Source: Methylobacterium radiodurans (GTDB lineage Bacteria; Pseudomonadota; Alphaproteobacteria; Rhizobiales; Beijerinckiaceae). Taken from it: a stretch of 64,000 nucleotides of DNA. The stretch spans positions 2,876,001-2,940,000 of the forward strand of contig NZ_CP029551.1 in the NCBI RefSeq assembly GCF_003173735.1. The letters are read 5' to 3'. The position numbers and the translations under genes are program-made. The notes below the pieces were generated by a model that saw only the letters and a list, made by a program, of their open reading frames with translations, had not been told where the DNA came from and made no database searches. This document shows, piece by piece, positions 8,212-15,839 of this stretch (position 1 is the first letter of the stretch; every line of letters starts with the position of its first letter).

Positions 8212-8659
8212 TTTCGGCCCCCATGGCGTACAGGATCGCCTCCCGCTCCTCCTTCGACATCTTTCCCCAGTTCTCGATGCCGTACCCGTCCTCGCCGTCG
8301 GCGAGTGGCTTGAACCGCGTCCGCTCGATACCGAGGCGGGCCGCCCCGGTGGCGATCGGGCCTGCGAAATAGGCCGAGAGCTCGCTGCTGGCGAAGGCCT
8401 CTTGAATGACGCCCTCGATCTGGACGCGGTCGATGCTGAGGGACTGCGCGCTGGGCTCGGTGAGCCGCACGCCGGCCCTCTCGACCCGGAACTCGCGCAG
8501 GACGTCCAGGAGGTTGCTACGCAGGTACTTCAGCCCGTCGGGGGTCCCAAAGGCCGCCGGGATCCTGATCTCCTCGACGTTGATGACCGTCTTGGCGTCC
8601 GTGTCGTAGACCGCGAAGGTGACCACGCGTGGCGCCGCCCTGATCCCGATGGTGATCAC
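8204..8659 (-). CDS. RNase H-fold-like protein (RuvC/DUF3010-like)
   Basis: 151 residues from a GTG at 8659 preceded by a G-rich Shine-Dalgarno. The N-terminal strand pair (TIGIRAAPRVVTFAVYDTDA) and the helix-strand FRVERAGVRLTEPSA followed by DRVQIEGVIQEAF follow the layout of RuvC-like/RNase H-fold proteins such as DUF3010. The canonical acidic metal ligands are not obvious, so catalytic activity is uncertain. It is the first gene of the kinase operon. The longer open frame to 8977 is low-complexity and rejected as the start. Confidence 0.5.
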   Translation of the reverse strand: MITIGIRAAPRVVTFAVYDTDAKTVINVEEIRIPAAFGTPDGLKYLRSNLLDVLREFRVERAGVRLTEPSAQSLSIDRVQIEGVIQEAFASSELSAYFAGPIATGAARLGIERTRFKPLADGEDGYGIENWGKMSKEEREAILYAMGAENA

Positions 8660-9024
8660 CGCATCCCCCCAGTTGCCGCCCTGTCGAGCTTGGTGCCGGG
8701 CTTTTCGCACGGACGCGCGTGCGAAGGCCAGGAGCGGGGCGCGGGACGGGCGCACGCGCCGCGGCGCGTCCGATGGGGGCCCGCAGGGCGAAGCCCCGTC
8801 CGGTGCGGGATAACCAGACGCCCGATCGCGGGATGCCAGTTGCCGAGCGTGGTCGCGACGGCTACATTCCAAACCGGAGCCGATGCCCGGGCTGCAAGCG
8901 ACCCAAAAGGCGGCGAACTCGATCTCGGATCGATACCTGAACGGCAACCATCTCTGCCGGCGCAGGGTGATCATCAAGCGCTTGTGACCACCCCCTCAAG
9001 ACGCCGGTGTGAAATGGATGTGCC
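8660..9024. other. Divergent intergenic region upstream of the kinase operon
   Basis: About 365 bases between divergent genes. It contains the inverted repeat TTCGCAC/GTGCGAA at 8704-8725 and several short GC-rich palindromes up to about 8815. It should hold promoters for both directions. No RNA gene or terminator was recognised, and the open frames crossing it have arginine-rich shadow composition. Confidence 0.35.
8704..8725. promoter_or_regulatory. Inverted repeat upstream of the kinase operon
   Basis: Perfect 7-base arms TTCGCAC and GTGCGAA separated by 8 bases, about 45 bases upstream of the GTG of the RNase H-like gene. The position suits an operator or an mRNA leader hairpin. It lacks a U-tract in the gene-ward direction, so it is not a convincing terminator. 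Confidence 0.3.
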
Positions 9025-9690
9025 ATGTCCCTTCCCAAGGACTGCGCGGACCACCTGCGCGCGCGCTATCGCCTCCTGACCGGCAACAAGCTGGGCTCCT
9101 CTCACGCGCACGAACTCGTGGCCGCATTCTTCGGATACAAGACGGCCGCGGCGCTCCGGGCGGAAACCAGGTTTCCCCTGAGCGACATCGGCAAGGCTGA
9201 AATCCTCATCCCGGACCTGCGCCTAATGGACGAGCGAGTCGGAACGCTCCGGGGGCTTCCCGCCGACCTGCCCGGCGTCGAGGATCTCACGTCCGAGCTG
9301 TGCGACTTCCTCGCGAGCCAGGGCCACTTCGACGGCCGGTTCTGGAGGTCCAGGCATCTGAGCGACGATGTCAACGCGTTCGTCCAGGACGACCCGATGA
9401 TGATCGAGGGGGGCCTGGACGGCGAGATCGCCTCGACGAACGCCTACTTCGATGAGCTCTACATCGAGGAATACGATTTCAAGCCGAGTGACGACGCGCT
9501 GGTCGCGACCCTGACCGGATCGCTGAACGGCGAGAACGACCAGGATCGGGCGTTCCATGGCGACAAGATCGTCTTCACGACTGTGATGACGTTCGAGCGC
9601 GTCGCAGGGCGGATCGCCTACATGGAACCGGAGCTTGAGACCGACGGCAAGGTGGACGACTCGATGTATTACGACGAGGACTTCGCCTGA
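9025..9690 (+). CDS. Hypothetical acidic protein
   Basis: 221 residues. The N-terminal 50 residues (KLGSSHAHELVAAFFGYKTA...) resemble a small helical domain found at the start of several uncharacterised proteins, sometimes labelled glyoxalase-related, with the pattern SHAxELxAxxxGYxTxAAL. The rest is strongly acidic with no cysteine cluster or membrane segment, ending DDSMYYDEDFA. It is divergent from the kinase operon. Its function is unknown. Confidence 0.6.
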   Translation: MSLPKDCADHLRARYRLLTGNKLGSSHAHELVAAFFGYKTAAALRAETRFPLSDIGKAEILIPDLRLMDERVGTLRGLPADLPGVEDLTSELCDFLASQGHFDGRFWRSRHLSDDVNAFVQDDPMMIEGGLDGEIASTNAYFDELYIEEYDFKPSDDALVATLTGSLNGENDQDRAFHGDKIVFTTVMTFERVAGRIAYMEPELETDGKVDDSMYYDEDFA

Positions 9691-9812
9691 TGCCTTAGCC
9701 CGCTCCCGGTCGAGGAACAGGCGCGGCATAACACGCGCCTGCTCCGTCGCGCCTACCGCGCCCACTCGTGAGGGCCGGAGTCCAGCGAACGATCATCGTC
9801 GACGACGCAAGC

Positions 9813-10559
9813 CTAGGGCTTGGCGAAACCGATGTCGGAAGCGATGGCCTTGAGCCGTTCCGGCTCGCGCTCATTGCGCTCGCTGTAGCGGTCGACGAGG
9901 TAGTCGGCCCTCCCGCGGGTCAGGAGCGTGAACTTCATCAGCTCCTCGCATACGTCGACCACGCGCTCGTACAGGGGGCCCGGCTTCATGCGGCCGGCGT
10001 CGTCGAACTCCTTGTAGGCCATCGGCACGGACGACTGGTTCGGGATGGTGATCATCCGCATCCAGCGCCCGAGCACCCGCAGAGAGTTCACGGCGTTAAA
10101 GCTCTGCGAGCCGCCCGAGACCTGCATCACCGCGAGCGTCCGCCCCTGGGTCGGCCGGACCGAGCCCTCGCTCAAGGGCAGCCAGTCGATCTGGCTCTTC
10201 ATCACGCCAGTCAGGTTGCCGTGGCGCTCCGGCGAGACCCAGACCTGGCCCTCGGACCAGATCGAGAGCTGCCGCAGCTCCTGCACCTTCGGGTGGTCGG
10301 CGGTGGCGTCGTCGGGCAGCGGCAGCCCGTGGGCGTCGTAGATCCGCACCTCGCCACCCATCGCTTCCAGCAGGCGCGCCGCCTCGTAGGCCAGGAAGCG
10401 GCTGAACGAGCGCGCGCGCAGCGAGCCGTAGAGGATCAGGAAGCGCGGCGCGTGGGCGAGCGGCATCGACACCTCCACGCGCTCGGCGGTCGGCACCTCG
10501 AAATGCGCCTCGGAGAGGTTGGGCATCCCGTCGGCGAACGGCTGCTGGGGCTTGTCCAA
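9813..10559 (-). CDS. arsH: ArsH, NADPH-dependent FMN reductase / organoarsenical oxidase
   Basis: 248 residues, matching the family length. The flavodoxin-like fold begins with the phosphate loop [20 protein letters not shown] and contains the diagnostic segments [20 protein letters not shown] and [15 protein letters not shown]. ArsH enzymes oxidise trivalent methylarsenicals and reduce metals or quinones with NADPH. It is transcribed divergently from arsR across a short region holding an ArsR-type palindrome, so the two are probably repressed together. Annotation confidence is high. Confidence 0.93.
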   Translation of the reverse strand: MDKPQQPFADGMPNLSEAHFEVPTAERVEVSMPLAHAPRFLILYGSLRARSFSRFLAYEAARLLEAMGGEVRIYDAHGLPLPDDATADHPKVQELRQLSIWSEGQVWVSPERHGNLTGVMKSQIDWLPLSEGSVRPTQGRTLAVMQVSGGSQSFNAVNSLRVLGRWMRMITIPNQSSVPMAYKEFDDAGRMKPGPLYERVVDVCEELMKFTLLTRGRADYLVDRYSERNEREPERLKAIASDIGFAKP

Positions 10560-10580
10560 GGCGCTTGATTCCTCTACGTT

Positions 10581-10594
10581 TCAACAGAAGTTGA
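10581..10594. promoter_or_regulatory. ArsR-type operator between arsH and arsR
   Basis: Perfect inverted repeat TCAAC-AGAA-GTTGA, flanked by further symmetry (TTTCAAC...GTTGATA), in the 50-base gap between divergent arsH and arsR. Its form matches SmtB/ArsR-family operators, which carry TCAA half-sites around a short centre. Inferred repression by the adjacent ArsR, released by As(III). Confidence 0.6.
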
Positions 10595-10609
10595 TATGTA
10601 GGTCATTCG

Positions 10610-10969
10610 ATGGACGAACGGCAAGCCCTCGCCGCCTTCGCGGCCCTCGGACAGGAGCATCGCCTGCGGGTCGTGCGCGCCCTGGTCACGGCCGGTCCCG
10701 ACGGCCTCGCGGCCGGCGTCATCGCGGAGACCGTGGGCGTCGCCGGCACCAATCTCTCCTTCCACCTCAAGGAGCTCTCGCATGCCGGGCTGATCACGTC
10801 CCGGCGCGAGGGCAAGTCGGTCATCTACAGCGCCGCCTATGCCGGCCTATCAGACCTCGTCCAGTTTCTGATGCGCGACTGCTGCCAGGGCCACCCGGAG
10901 GTGTGCAACCCGGCCGTCGCCGCGCTCGCCGCCTGCGATTGCACCACCGGGGACACCCTCCATGCCTGA
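10610..10969 (+). CDS. arsR: ArsR-family As(III)-responsive repressor
   Basis: 119 residues with a winged helix-turn-helix; the recognition segment is GTNLSFHLKELSHAGLITSRREG. Cysteines are C-terminal (RDCCQGHPEVC and later CDC), a placement known in alternative ArsR types where As(III) is bound outside the classical alpha3 ELCVC site, which is absent here. It is first in an arsR-arsC-arsC-acr3 operon; its stop overlaps the next start by eight bases. Confidence 0.9.
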   Translation: MDERQALAAFAALGQEHRLRVVRALVTAGPDGLAAGVIAETVGVAGTNLSFHLKELSHAGLITSRREGKSVIYSAAYAGLSDLVQFLMRDCCQGHPEVCNPAVAALAACDCTTGDTLHA

Positions 10970-11489
10970 GCCCGCCTACAACGTCCTCTTCCTCTGCACC
11001 GGCAACTCGGCCCGCTCGATCCTGGCCGAGGCCATGCTCAACAAGGAGGGCGGCGGGCGCTTCCGCGCCTTCTCGGCCGGCAGCCAACCGAAGGGCGAGC
11101 CGCACCCGCTGGCGCTGCAAGTCCTGCGAGAGATTGACTACCCGACCGAGGGCCTGCGCTCGAAGTCGTGGGACGAGTTTGCCGGGCCTGACGCCCCCGT
11201 CATGGATTTCGTCTTCACCGTTTGTGACAACGCCGCTGGCGAGGCGTGCCCGTACTGGCCCGGCCAGCCGGTGGCGGCCCACTGGGGCATCGAGGACCCC
11301 GCGGAGGCGGAGGGCTCGGAGATGGAGCGCAAGCGCGCCTTCGTCACCGCCCAGCGCTACCTCAAGAATCGGATCGCGGCCTTCGTTGCCCTGCCGCTCG
11401 GCAGCCTTGACCAGGTCGCCCTGTCGTCGAAGGTCCGGGAGATCGGCCAGCTCGCCGGCGCCACCTCGGCCCACCCGGAGGTCGCGTGA
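10962..11489 (+). CDS. arsC: Arsenate reductase, low-molecular-weight phosphatase type
   Basis: 175 residues. The catalytic P-loop CTGNSARS (C12 to R18, CX5R) is that of thioredoxin-coupled ArsC, with the additional cysteines C88 (FTVCDN) and C96 (GEACPYWP) that form the disulfide relay. It reduces As(V) to As(III), which ACR3 then exports. It is about 35 residues longer than the typical family member, with an Ala-rich C-terminal tail. It overlaps both neighbours. Confidence 0.92.
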   Translation: MPEPAYNVLFLCTGNSARSILAEAMLNKEGGGRFRAFSAGSQPKGEPHPLALQVLREIDYPTEGLRSKSWDEFAGPDAPVMDFVFTVCDNAAGEACPYWPGQPVAAHWGIEDPAEAEGSEMERKRAFVTAQRYLKNRIAAFVALPLGSLDQVALSSKVREIGQLAGATSAHPEVA

Positions 11490-11914
11490 TGGACGTCGTC
11501 ATCTACCACAACCCCGCCTGCGGTACGTCGCGCAACACCCTGGCGATGATCCGCAACGCCGGCGTCGAGCCGCACGTGGTCGAGTACCTGAAGACGCCTC
11601 CGAGCCGGGCGCTCATCAAGCAACTGCTCGCCCGTGCCGGCCTCTCGGTCCGGGACGTGCTGCGCGAGAAAGGCACGCCCTACGCGGAACTCGGCCTCGC
11701 CGATCGGTCGCTGACCGACGAGCAGCTCCTCGACGCGATTGAGGCCCATCCGGTCCTGCTGAACCGCCCGCTCGTGGTCAGCCCGAAGGGCGTGCGCCTG
11801 TGCCGGCCGTCCGAGGCCGTGCTCGACCTGCTGCCGGACCAACGGGGGGAGTTCGTGAAGGAGGGCGGCGAGCGCGTGGTCGACGAGCACGGCCGCCGCG
11901 TCGCCACCGCCTGA
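11489..11914 (+). CDS. arsC: Arsenate reductase, glutaredoxin-coupled type
   Basis: 141 residues from the ATG that shares a base with the upstream TGA. The motif HNPACGTSRNTL with Cys11 is the signature of the ArsC/Spx thioredoxin-fold reductases that use glutathione and glutaredoxin. It therefore performs the same reaction as the preceding gene with an unrelated fold and electron donor. Nine bases separate it from acr3, so it is in the same operon. Confidence 0.92.
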   Translation: MDVVIYHNPACGTSRNTLAMIRNAGVEPHVVEYLKTPPSRALIKQLLARAGLSVRDVLREKGTPYAELGLADRSLTDEQLLDAIEAHPVLLNRPLVVSPKGVRLCRPSEAVLDLLPDQRGEFVKEGGERVVDEHGRRVATA

Positions 11915-11923
11915 GGAAGCCCG

Positions 11924-12976
11924 ATGTCCCTGTTCGAACGCTACCTGACCGTCTGGGTCGCCCTCTGCATCGTGGCCGGCATCGCGCTCGGCCACGTCAT
12001 GCCCGGCTTCTTTCACGCCGTCGGCGCGGCCGAGGTCGCCAAGGTGAACCTGCCCGTCGCGGTGCTGATCTGGCTCATGGTCATCCCCATGCTGCTCAAG
12101 ATCGACTTCGCTTCGCTGCGCCACGTCGGCCGGCACTGGCGCGGCATCGGCGTGACGCTGTTCATCAACTGGGCGGTGAAGCCGTTCTCGATGGCGGCGC
12201 TCGGCTGGCTGTTCATCGGCTACCTGTTCCAGCCCTACCTGCCGGCCGATCAGATCGACAGCTACATCGCCGGGCTCATCATCCTGGCGGCGGCGCCCTG
12301 CACCGCGATGGTGTTCGTGTGGTCGAACCTGACCCGGGGCGAGCCGCACTTCACCCTGAGCCAGGTCGCGCTCAACGACACCATCATGGTGGTGGCCTTC
12401 GCGCCGATCGTCGGCCTGCTGCTCGGCCTCTCGGCCATCACCGTGCCCTGGGGCACGCTAGTGCTCTCGGTGGTCCTCTACATCGTCATCCCGGTGATCA
12501 TCGCGCAGGTCGTGCGCCGCAGCCTCCTTGCCTCGGGAGGCCAGCCGGCGCTGGACCGGCTCCTCGCCAAGCTCGGGCCCGCCTCGCTCGTCGCGCTCCT
12601 GGCGACCCTGGTGCTGCTGTTCGGCTTCCAGGGCGAGCAGATCCTGGCGCAGCCGGCGGTCATCGGCCTGCTCGCCGTGCCGATCCTGATTCAGGTCTAC
12701 CTGAACTCGGGGCTGGCCTACCTCCTGAACCGCGCCGCGGGAGAGCAGCACTGCGTCGCGGGCCCCTCGGCCCTGATCGGCGCCTCGAACTTCTTCGAGC
12801 TGGCGGTCGCGGCTGCCATCAGCCTGTTCGGCTTCAACTCGGGCGCGGCGCTCGCCACCGTGGTCGGCGTCCTCATCGAGGTGCCGGTCATGCTCTCGGT
12901 CGTGTGGATCGTGAACCGCAGCCAGGGCTGGTACGAGCGCGGGGCTGCCCCAAGGCCGGCTCCGCGCGAGGTTTGA
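11924..12976 (+). CDS. acr3: ACR3 arsenite efflux transporter
   Basis: 350 residues with ten hydrophobic segments. The conserved Cys126 lies in AAPCTAMVFVWSNLT, the essential thiol of ACR3 permeases, and the conserved segment ALNDTIMVVAFAPI follows. It exports As(III) across the inner membrane using the proton motive force. It is the last gene of the first ars operon and needs no ATPase partner; no arsA is present. A convergent gene ends 30 bases downstream. Confidence 0.95.
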   Translation: MSLFERYLTVWVALCIVAGIALGHVMPGFFHAVGAAEVAKVNLPVAVLIWLMVIPMLLKIDFASLRHVGRHWRGIGVTLFINWAVKPFSMAALGWLFIGYLFQPYLPADQIDSYIAGLIILAAAPCTAMVFVWSNLTRGEPHFTLSQVALNDTIMVVAFAPIVGLLLGLSAITVPWGTLVLSVVLYIVIPVIIAQVVRRSLLASGGQPALDRLLAKLGPASLVALLATLVLLFGFQGEQILAQPAVIGLLAVPILIQVYLNSGLAYLLNRAAGEQHCVAGPSALIGASNFFELAVAAAISLFGFNSGAALATVVGVLIEVPVMLSVVWIVNRSQGWYERGAAPRPAPREV

Positions 12977-13006
12977 AGCGAACCGGTCGGCGCTTCCGCC
13001 CGTGGC

Positions 13007-13930
13007 CTACACTGAGCGCGTGCCGTAAGCCGGATCAAGCACGGCCGGGTGCTCAATCGCGGCGTCTAGGACCAACCTAGCAAGATTTTTTGCACCCTGG
13101 ACATCCAAGTCACTTCCGGCCCCGGCGTGAGAGAGGCTAGAGCGAACCCCGTAAAGCTTTCCCGCCAAGCTCTTAAGCGCTTTCTGCTTCTCGCCACTCA
13201 TGCCCTTGGCCTCGGCTGCTCTGCCGACAAGGGCTCGGACGGCGGCACCGTGGGAGCCGAGCTTGAGGTTTTCGAGGCTCGACAGAAGCCCCCCGTCCTG
13301 CAAGGCTTTGGCCTCTTCGATCTTCTCAGAAAGCCACGCCCTGATTCCCGGTGGGCGCTCAGCCCGCACCGCGAGAGCATCCAAGATCGTCAGTTGCGCC
13401 AGGAAGATCGAGCGCGGGAGGACATCGTAGCGTGACGCAACAAGGAGATCGAGCGCGGTGAGGATGCGCTCGTCCGTCACCGACGGGCAGCCAGCGAGGA
13501 TGGACCCGAGCGTCGACCGCCCATCCATGTGGCTCCTGATTTGAAGATCGACCCAGGTAGGCGACGGTGTCAGGTGGGCAGGGATCAGGGTGGGAATAAT
13601 CCCGGTGTAGAGATGGTGCGACGCTACATGAAGGTCCGACGCACCGACCCTGAGAGCTGCATCCTGGCGAAGGGAGAGGACCGGAAACTTCGCCCGGAGT
13701 TCCTCCAAAAGCGCCCGCGCGTCGCTTTCCGGGAGCGGGTCGAACAGGAGCCACTGACGCACGACGGCCGTCGTCGCGGCAGTGAGCGAATCCGGCACAT
13801 GGAGGGGTCGTTCGCACAGGACCGCAGGCTTGCCCAACACGACCAACTTTCCACCGAAGGGCACCTCCAGGTAGTCGCCGCGGGTCGTCTCCAAAGGCAC
13901 GTGCAGCCAGAACAGAGAAGGGGTGGTCAT
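13007..13930 (-). CDS. HEPN (ApeA-like) domain protein
   Basis: 307 residues from the ATG at 13930. The C-terminal third contains KSLAGKLYGVRSSLSHAGAG, with an R-x4-H motif (RSSLSH) embedded in a helical domain as in ApeA-like HEPN proteins, many of which are RNases in defence or toxin systems. The N-terminal 180 residues show no known domain. It is inserted antisense between acr3 and the second ars block and has no obvious arsenic role. The longer open frame reaching 14497 crosses the arsR promoter and is rejected. Confidence 0.6.
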   Translation of the reverse strand: MTTPSLFWLHVPLETTRGDYLEVPFGGKLVVLGKPAVLCERPLHVPDSLTAATTAVVRQWLLFDPLPESDARALLEELRAKFPVLSLRQDAALRVGASDLHVASHHLYTGIIPTLIPAHLTPSPTWVDLQIRSHMDGRSTLGSILAGCPSVTDERILTALDLLVASRYDVLPRSIFLAQLTILDALAVRAERPPGIRAWLSEKIEEAKALQDGGLLSSLENLKLGSHGAAVRALVGRAAEAKGMSGEKQKALKSLAGKLYGVRSSLSHAGAGSDLDVQGAKNLARLVLDAAIEHPAVLDPAYGTRSV

Positions 13931-14037
13931 CGAACTTTGCCTTGCGCAGGTCCCGGCGGGACCTGCGACTGAGAGGGATGCGACGGATGGGTGAGGCCCC
14001 TTCAAGCAGCTTGGCGATGCTATGGTTCCGCAGTTAA

Positions 14038-14053
14038 TTCGACCCCCATCGAA
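14038..14053. promoter_or_regulatory. Putative ArsR operator upstream of the second arsR
   Basis: Inverted repeat TTCGA-6 bases-TCGAA lying 43-58 bases before the second arsR start, continuing into ATCGAAATA. The same half-site recurs inverted as TATTTCGAT at 14426-14434, just downstream of that arsR. TTCGA-type palindromes are used by a branch of ArsR repressors, so autoregulation is likely but inferred. Confidence 0.5.
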
Positions 14054-14095
14054 ATAGCATTTGACCGAGCGGAGCGCTGGCCTCAGGGTTGTTCC

Positions 14096-14413
14096 ATGAA
14101 CGTCGAACAAGCCGCCAGGCAGCTTGAGGCGCTGGGCAGCCCTGCCCGGCTCCGGATCTACCGGGCGCTGGTGCGGGCCGGGCACGCCGGCCTGCCGGTG
14201 CGCCAGTTGCAGGAGCGCGTCGGCATTCCCGCCGCCTCGACGCTGTCGCACCACCTGCACCGGCTGATCCTCACCGGCTTGGTCTCGCAGGAGCGGCAGG
14301 CCACCACCCTGATCTGCCGGGCCGTCTACCCCGCCATGAACGCCCTCGTCGGGTTCCTCGCGGACGAATGCTGCGCCGACGAGACCTGCTCCGGGACGGG
14401 CGAGGCAGCCTGA
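14096..14413 (+). CDS. arsR: ArsR-family repressor, second copy
   Basis: 105 residues from the ATG at 14096. The winged-helix recognition segment is ASTLSHHLHRLILTGLVSQERQ. A C-terminal cysteine cluster (DECCADETC) is the likely As(III) site; there is no alpha3 CxC motif. The sequence is clearly different from the first ArsR, so this is not a recent duplicate. It leads a second ars unit with the flavoprotein and MFS genes. Confidence 0.88.
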   Translation: MNVEQAARQLEALGSPARLRIYRALVRAGHAGLPVRQLQERVGIPAASTLSHHLHRLILTGLVSQERQATTLICRAVYPAMNALVGFLADECCADETCSGTGEAA

Positions 14414-14425
14414 TGCCGTGCCCTC

Positions 14426-14434
14426 TATTTCGAT
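14426..14434. promoter_or_regulatory. TATTTCGAT half-site between arsR and the flavoprotein gene
   Basis: Exact inverted copy of ATCGAAATA at 14048-14056, in the 46-base gap after the second arsR. It may be a second binding site for that repressor controlling the downstream pair of genes. Confidence 0.35.
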
Positions 14435-14459
14435 AGTTCCGGAAACTAGGGAGGAGAGC

Positions 14460-15839
14460 ATGTTCGAGACGACGTCACCGCTCCCGATCGCGGTCATTGG
14501 CGCCGGTCCGGTCGGCCTGGCGGCGGCCGCCCACCTCCTTGCCCGCGGCCTGCCGGTGCGGGTCTACGAGGCGGGCCCGGAGGTCGGCGCCCACGTGCGG
14601 GCGTGGGGGCACGTGCGCCTGTTCTCGCCGTGGCGGTACAACGTCGACCCGGCGGCCCGGGCGCTCCTGGGGACGGGCTGGGACGCCCCGCCCGAGGATG
14701 GCTTCCCGACTGGCCATGAGTTCGTGGACCGCTACCTGGCGCCACTAGCCGCCACGCCCGGGCTGGCCGGCGCCGTCGAGACCGGCGCGCGGGTGACGCA
14801 GCTCGGGCGCCTCGGCATCGACAAGGTGACCGGCCGCGGCCGCGCCGACACGGCGTTCGTCCTGACGGTCGCCGGGGCCGGCGGGGACACGCGCCGCGAC
14901 CTTGCGCGCGCCGTCATCGACGCGTCGGGGACCTGGGGCCAGCCGAACCCGCTCGGCGCGGGCGGCCTGCCGGCGGTCGGCGAGGCCGGGCTCGCCGACC
15001 GGATCGCGACCGGCATCCCGGACGTGCTCGGTCGCGAGCGGGCCGTGTACGCCGGCCAGACCACCCTGGTGGTCGGCGCCGGCCACTCCGCGGCCAACGT
15101 GCTGCTCGACCTCGCGCGCCTCGCCGACGAGGCGGAGAGGACCATGGCCCTCTGGGCGACCCGCGGGACCGACCTGTCGCGCGTCTACGGAGGCGGGGCG
15201 GCCGACGAGCTCGCCGGCCGCGGCGACCTCGGCACGCGGCTGCGCGGCCTGGTCGAGGGTGGCCGGCTGCCCCTGGCGCTGGGGTTCGCGGTCACCGCCA
15301 TTCGGAAGTGCTGCGGACGCCTCCTAGTCGACTGCGTCACCGCGGAAGGGCCACGCACCCTCGGGCCGGTGGACCGGATCGTCGCCGCGACCGGGCAGCG
15401 CCCCGACCTCGCCCTCACGCGGGAGCTGCGCGTCGACCTCGATCCCTGGCTGGAGAGCGTGCGGGCGTTGGGGCCGTTGATCGACCCGAACCTGCACTCC
15501 TGCGGCTCGGTCCAGCCGCACGGGCACCGCGAGGTGTCCCACCCCGAGCCCGGCTTCTACACGGTCGGCATCAAGAGCTACGGGCGGGCGCCGACCTTCC
15601 TGATGCTGACGGGCTTCGAGCAGGTCCGCTCGGTGGCCGCCGCGCTGGCGGGCGACCTTGCCGCCGCCGACGACGTGCACCTCGTCCTGCCGCAGACCGG
15701 GGTGTGCTCGACGTCCCGGGCGGACCCCGCCGCTGACGGATGCTGCGGCGGCCCCGAACCGGCCGCGACGGACACCTGTTGCCCGCCCGCACCGGCGCGG
15801 CGCCCGGTATCGGCGTCCTGCTGCGGCGCGCCGGCATGA
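14460..15839 (+). CDS. ArsO-like flavin-dependent monooxygenase
   Basis: 459 residues. Two Rossmann motifs are present: GAGPVGLAAAAHLLARG near the N-terminus for FAD and VVGAGHSAANVLLDLA near residue 205 for NAD(P)H, the layout of flavin-containing monooxygenases and ArsO-type proteins of ars operons. The C-terminal 50 residues are unusual, with one cysteine followed by three CC pairs (CCGG, CCPP, CCGA), a likely metalloid-binding tail. It overlaps the MFS gene by four bases (ATGA). The substrate is unproven; an organoarsenical is the contextual guess. Confidence 0.75.
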   Translation: MFETTSPLPIAVIGAGPVGLAAAAHLLARGLPVRVYEAGPEVGAHVRAWGHVRLFSPWRYNVDPAARALLGTGWDAPPEDGFPTGHEFVDRYLAPLAATPGLAGAVETGARVTQLGRLGIDKVTGRGRADTAFVLTVAGAGGDTRRDLARAVIDASGTWGQPNPLGAGGLPAVGEAGLADRIATGIPDVLGRERAVYAGQTTLVVGAGHSAANVLLDLARLADEAERTMALWATRGTDLSRVYGGGAADELAGRGDLGTRLRGLVEGGRLPLALGFAVTAIRKCCGRLLVDCVTAEGPRTLGPVDRIVAATGQRPDLALTRELRVDLDPWLESVRALGPLIDPNLHSCGSVQPHGHREVSHPEPGFYTVGIKSYGRAPTFLMLTGFEQVRSVAAALAGDLAAADDVHLVLPQTGVCSTSRADPAADGCCGGPEPAATDTCCPPAPARRPVSASCCGAPA

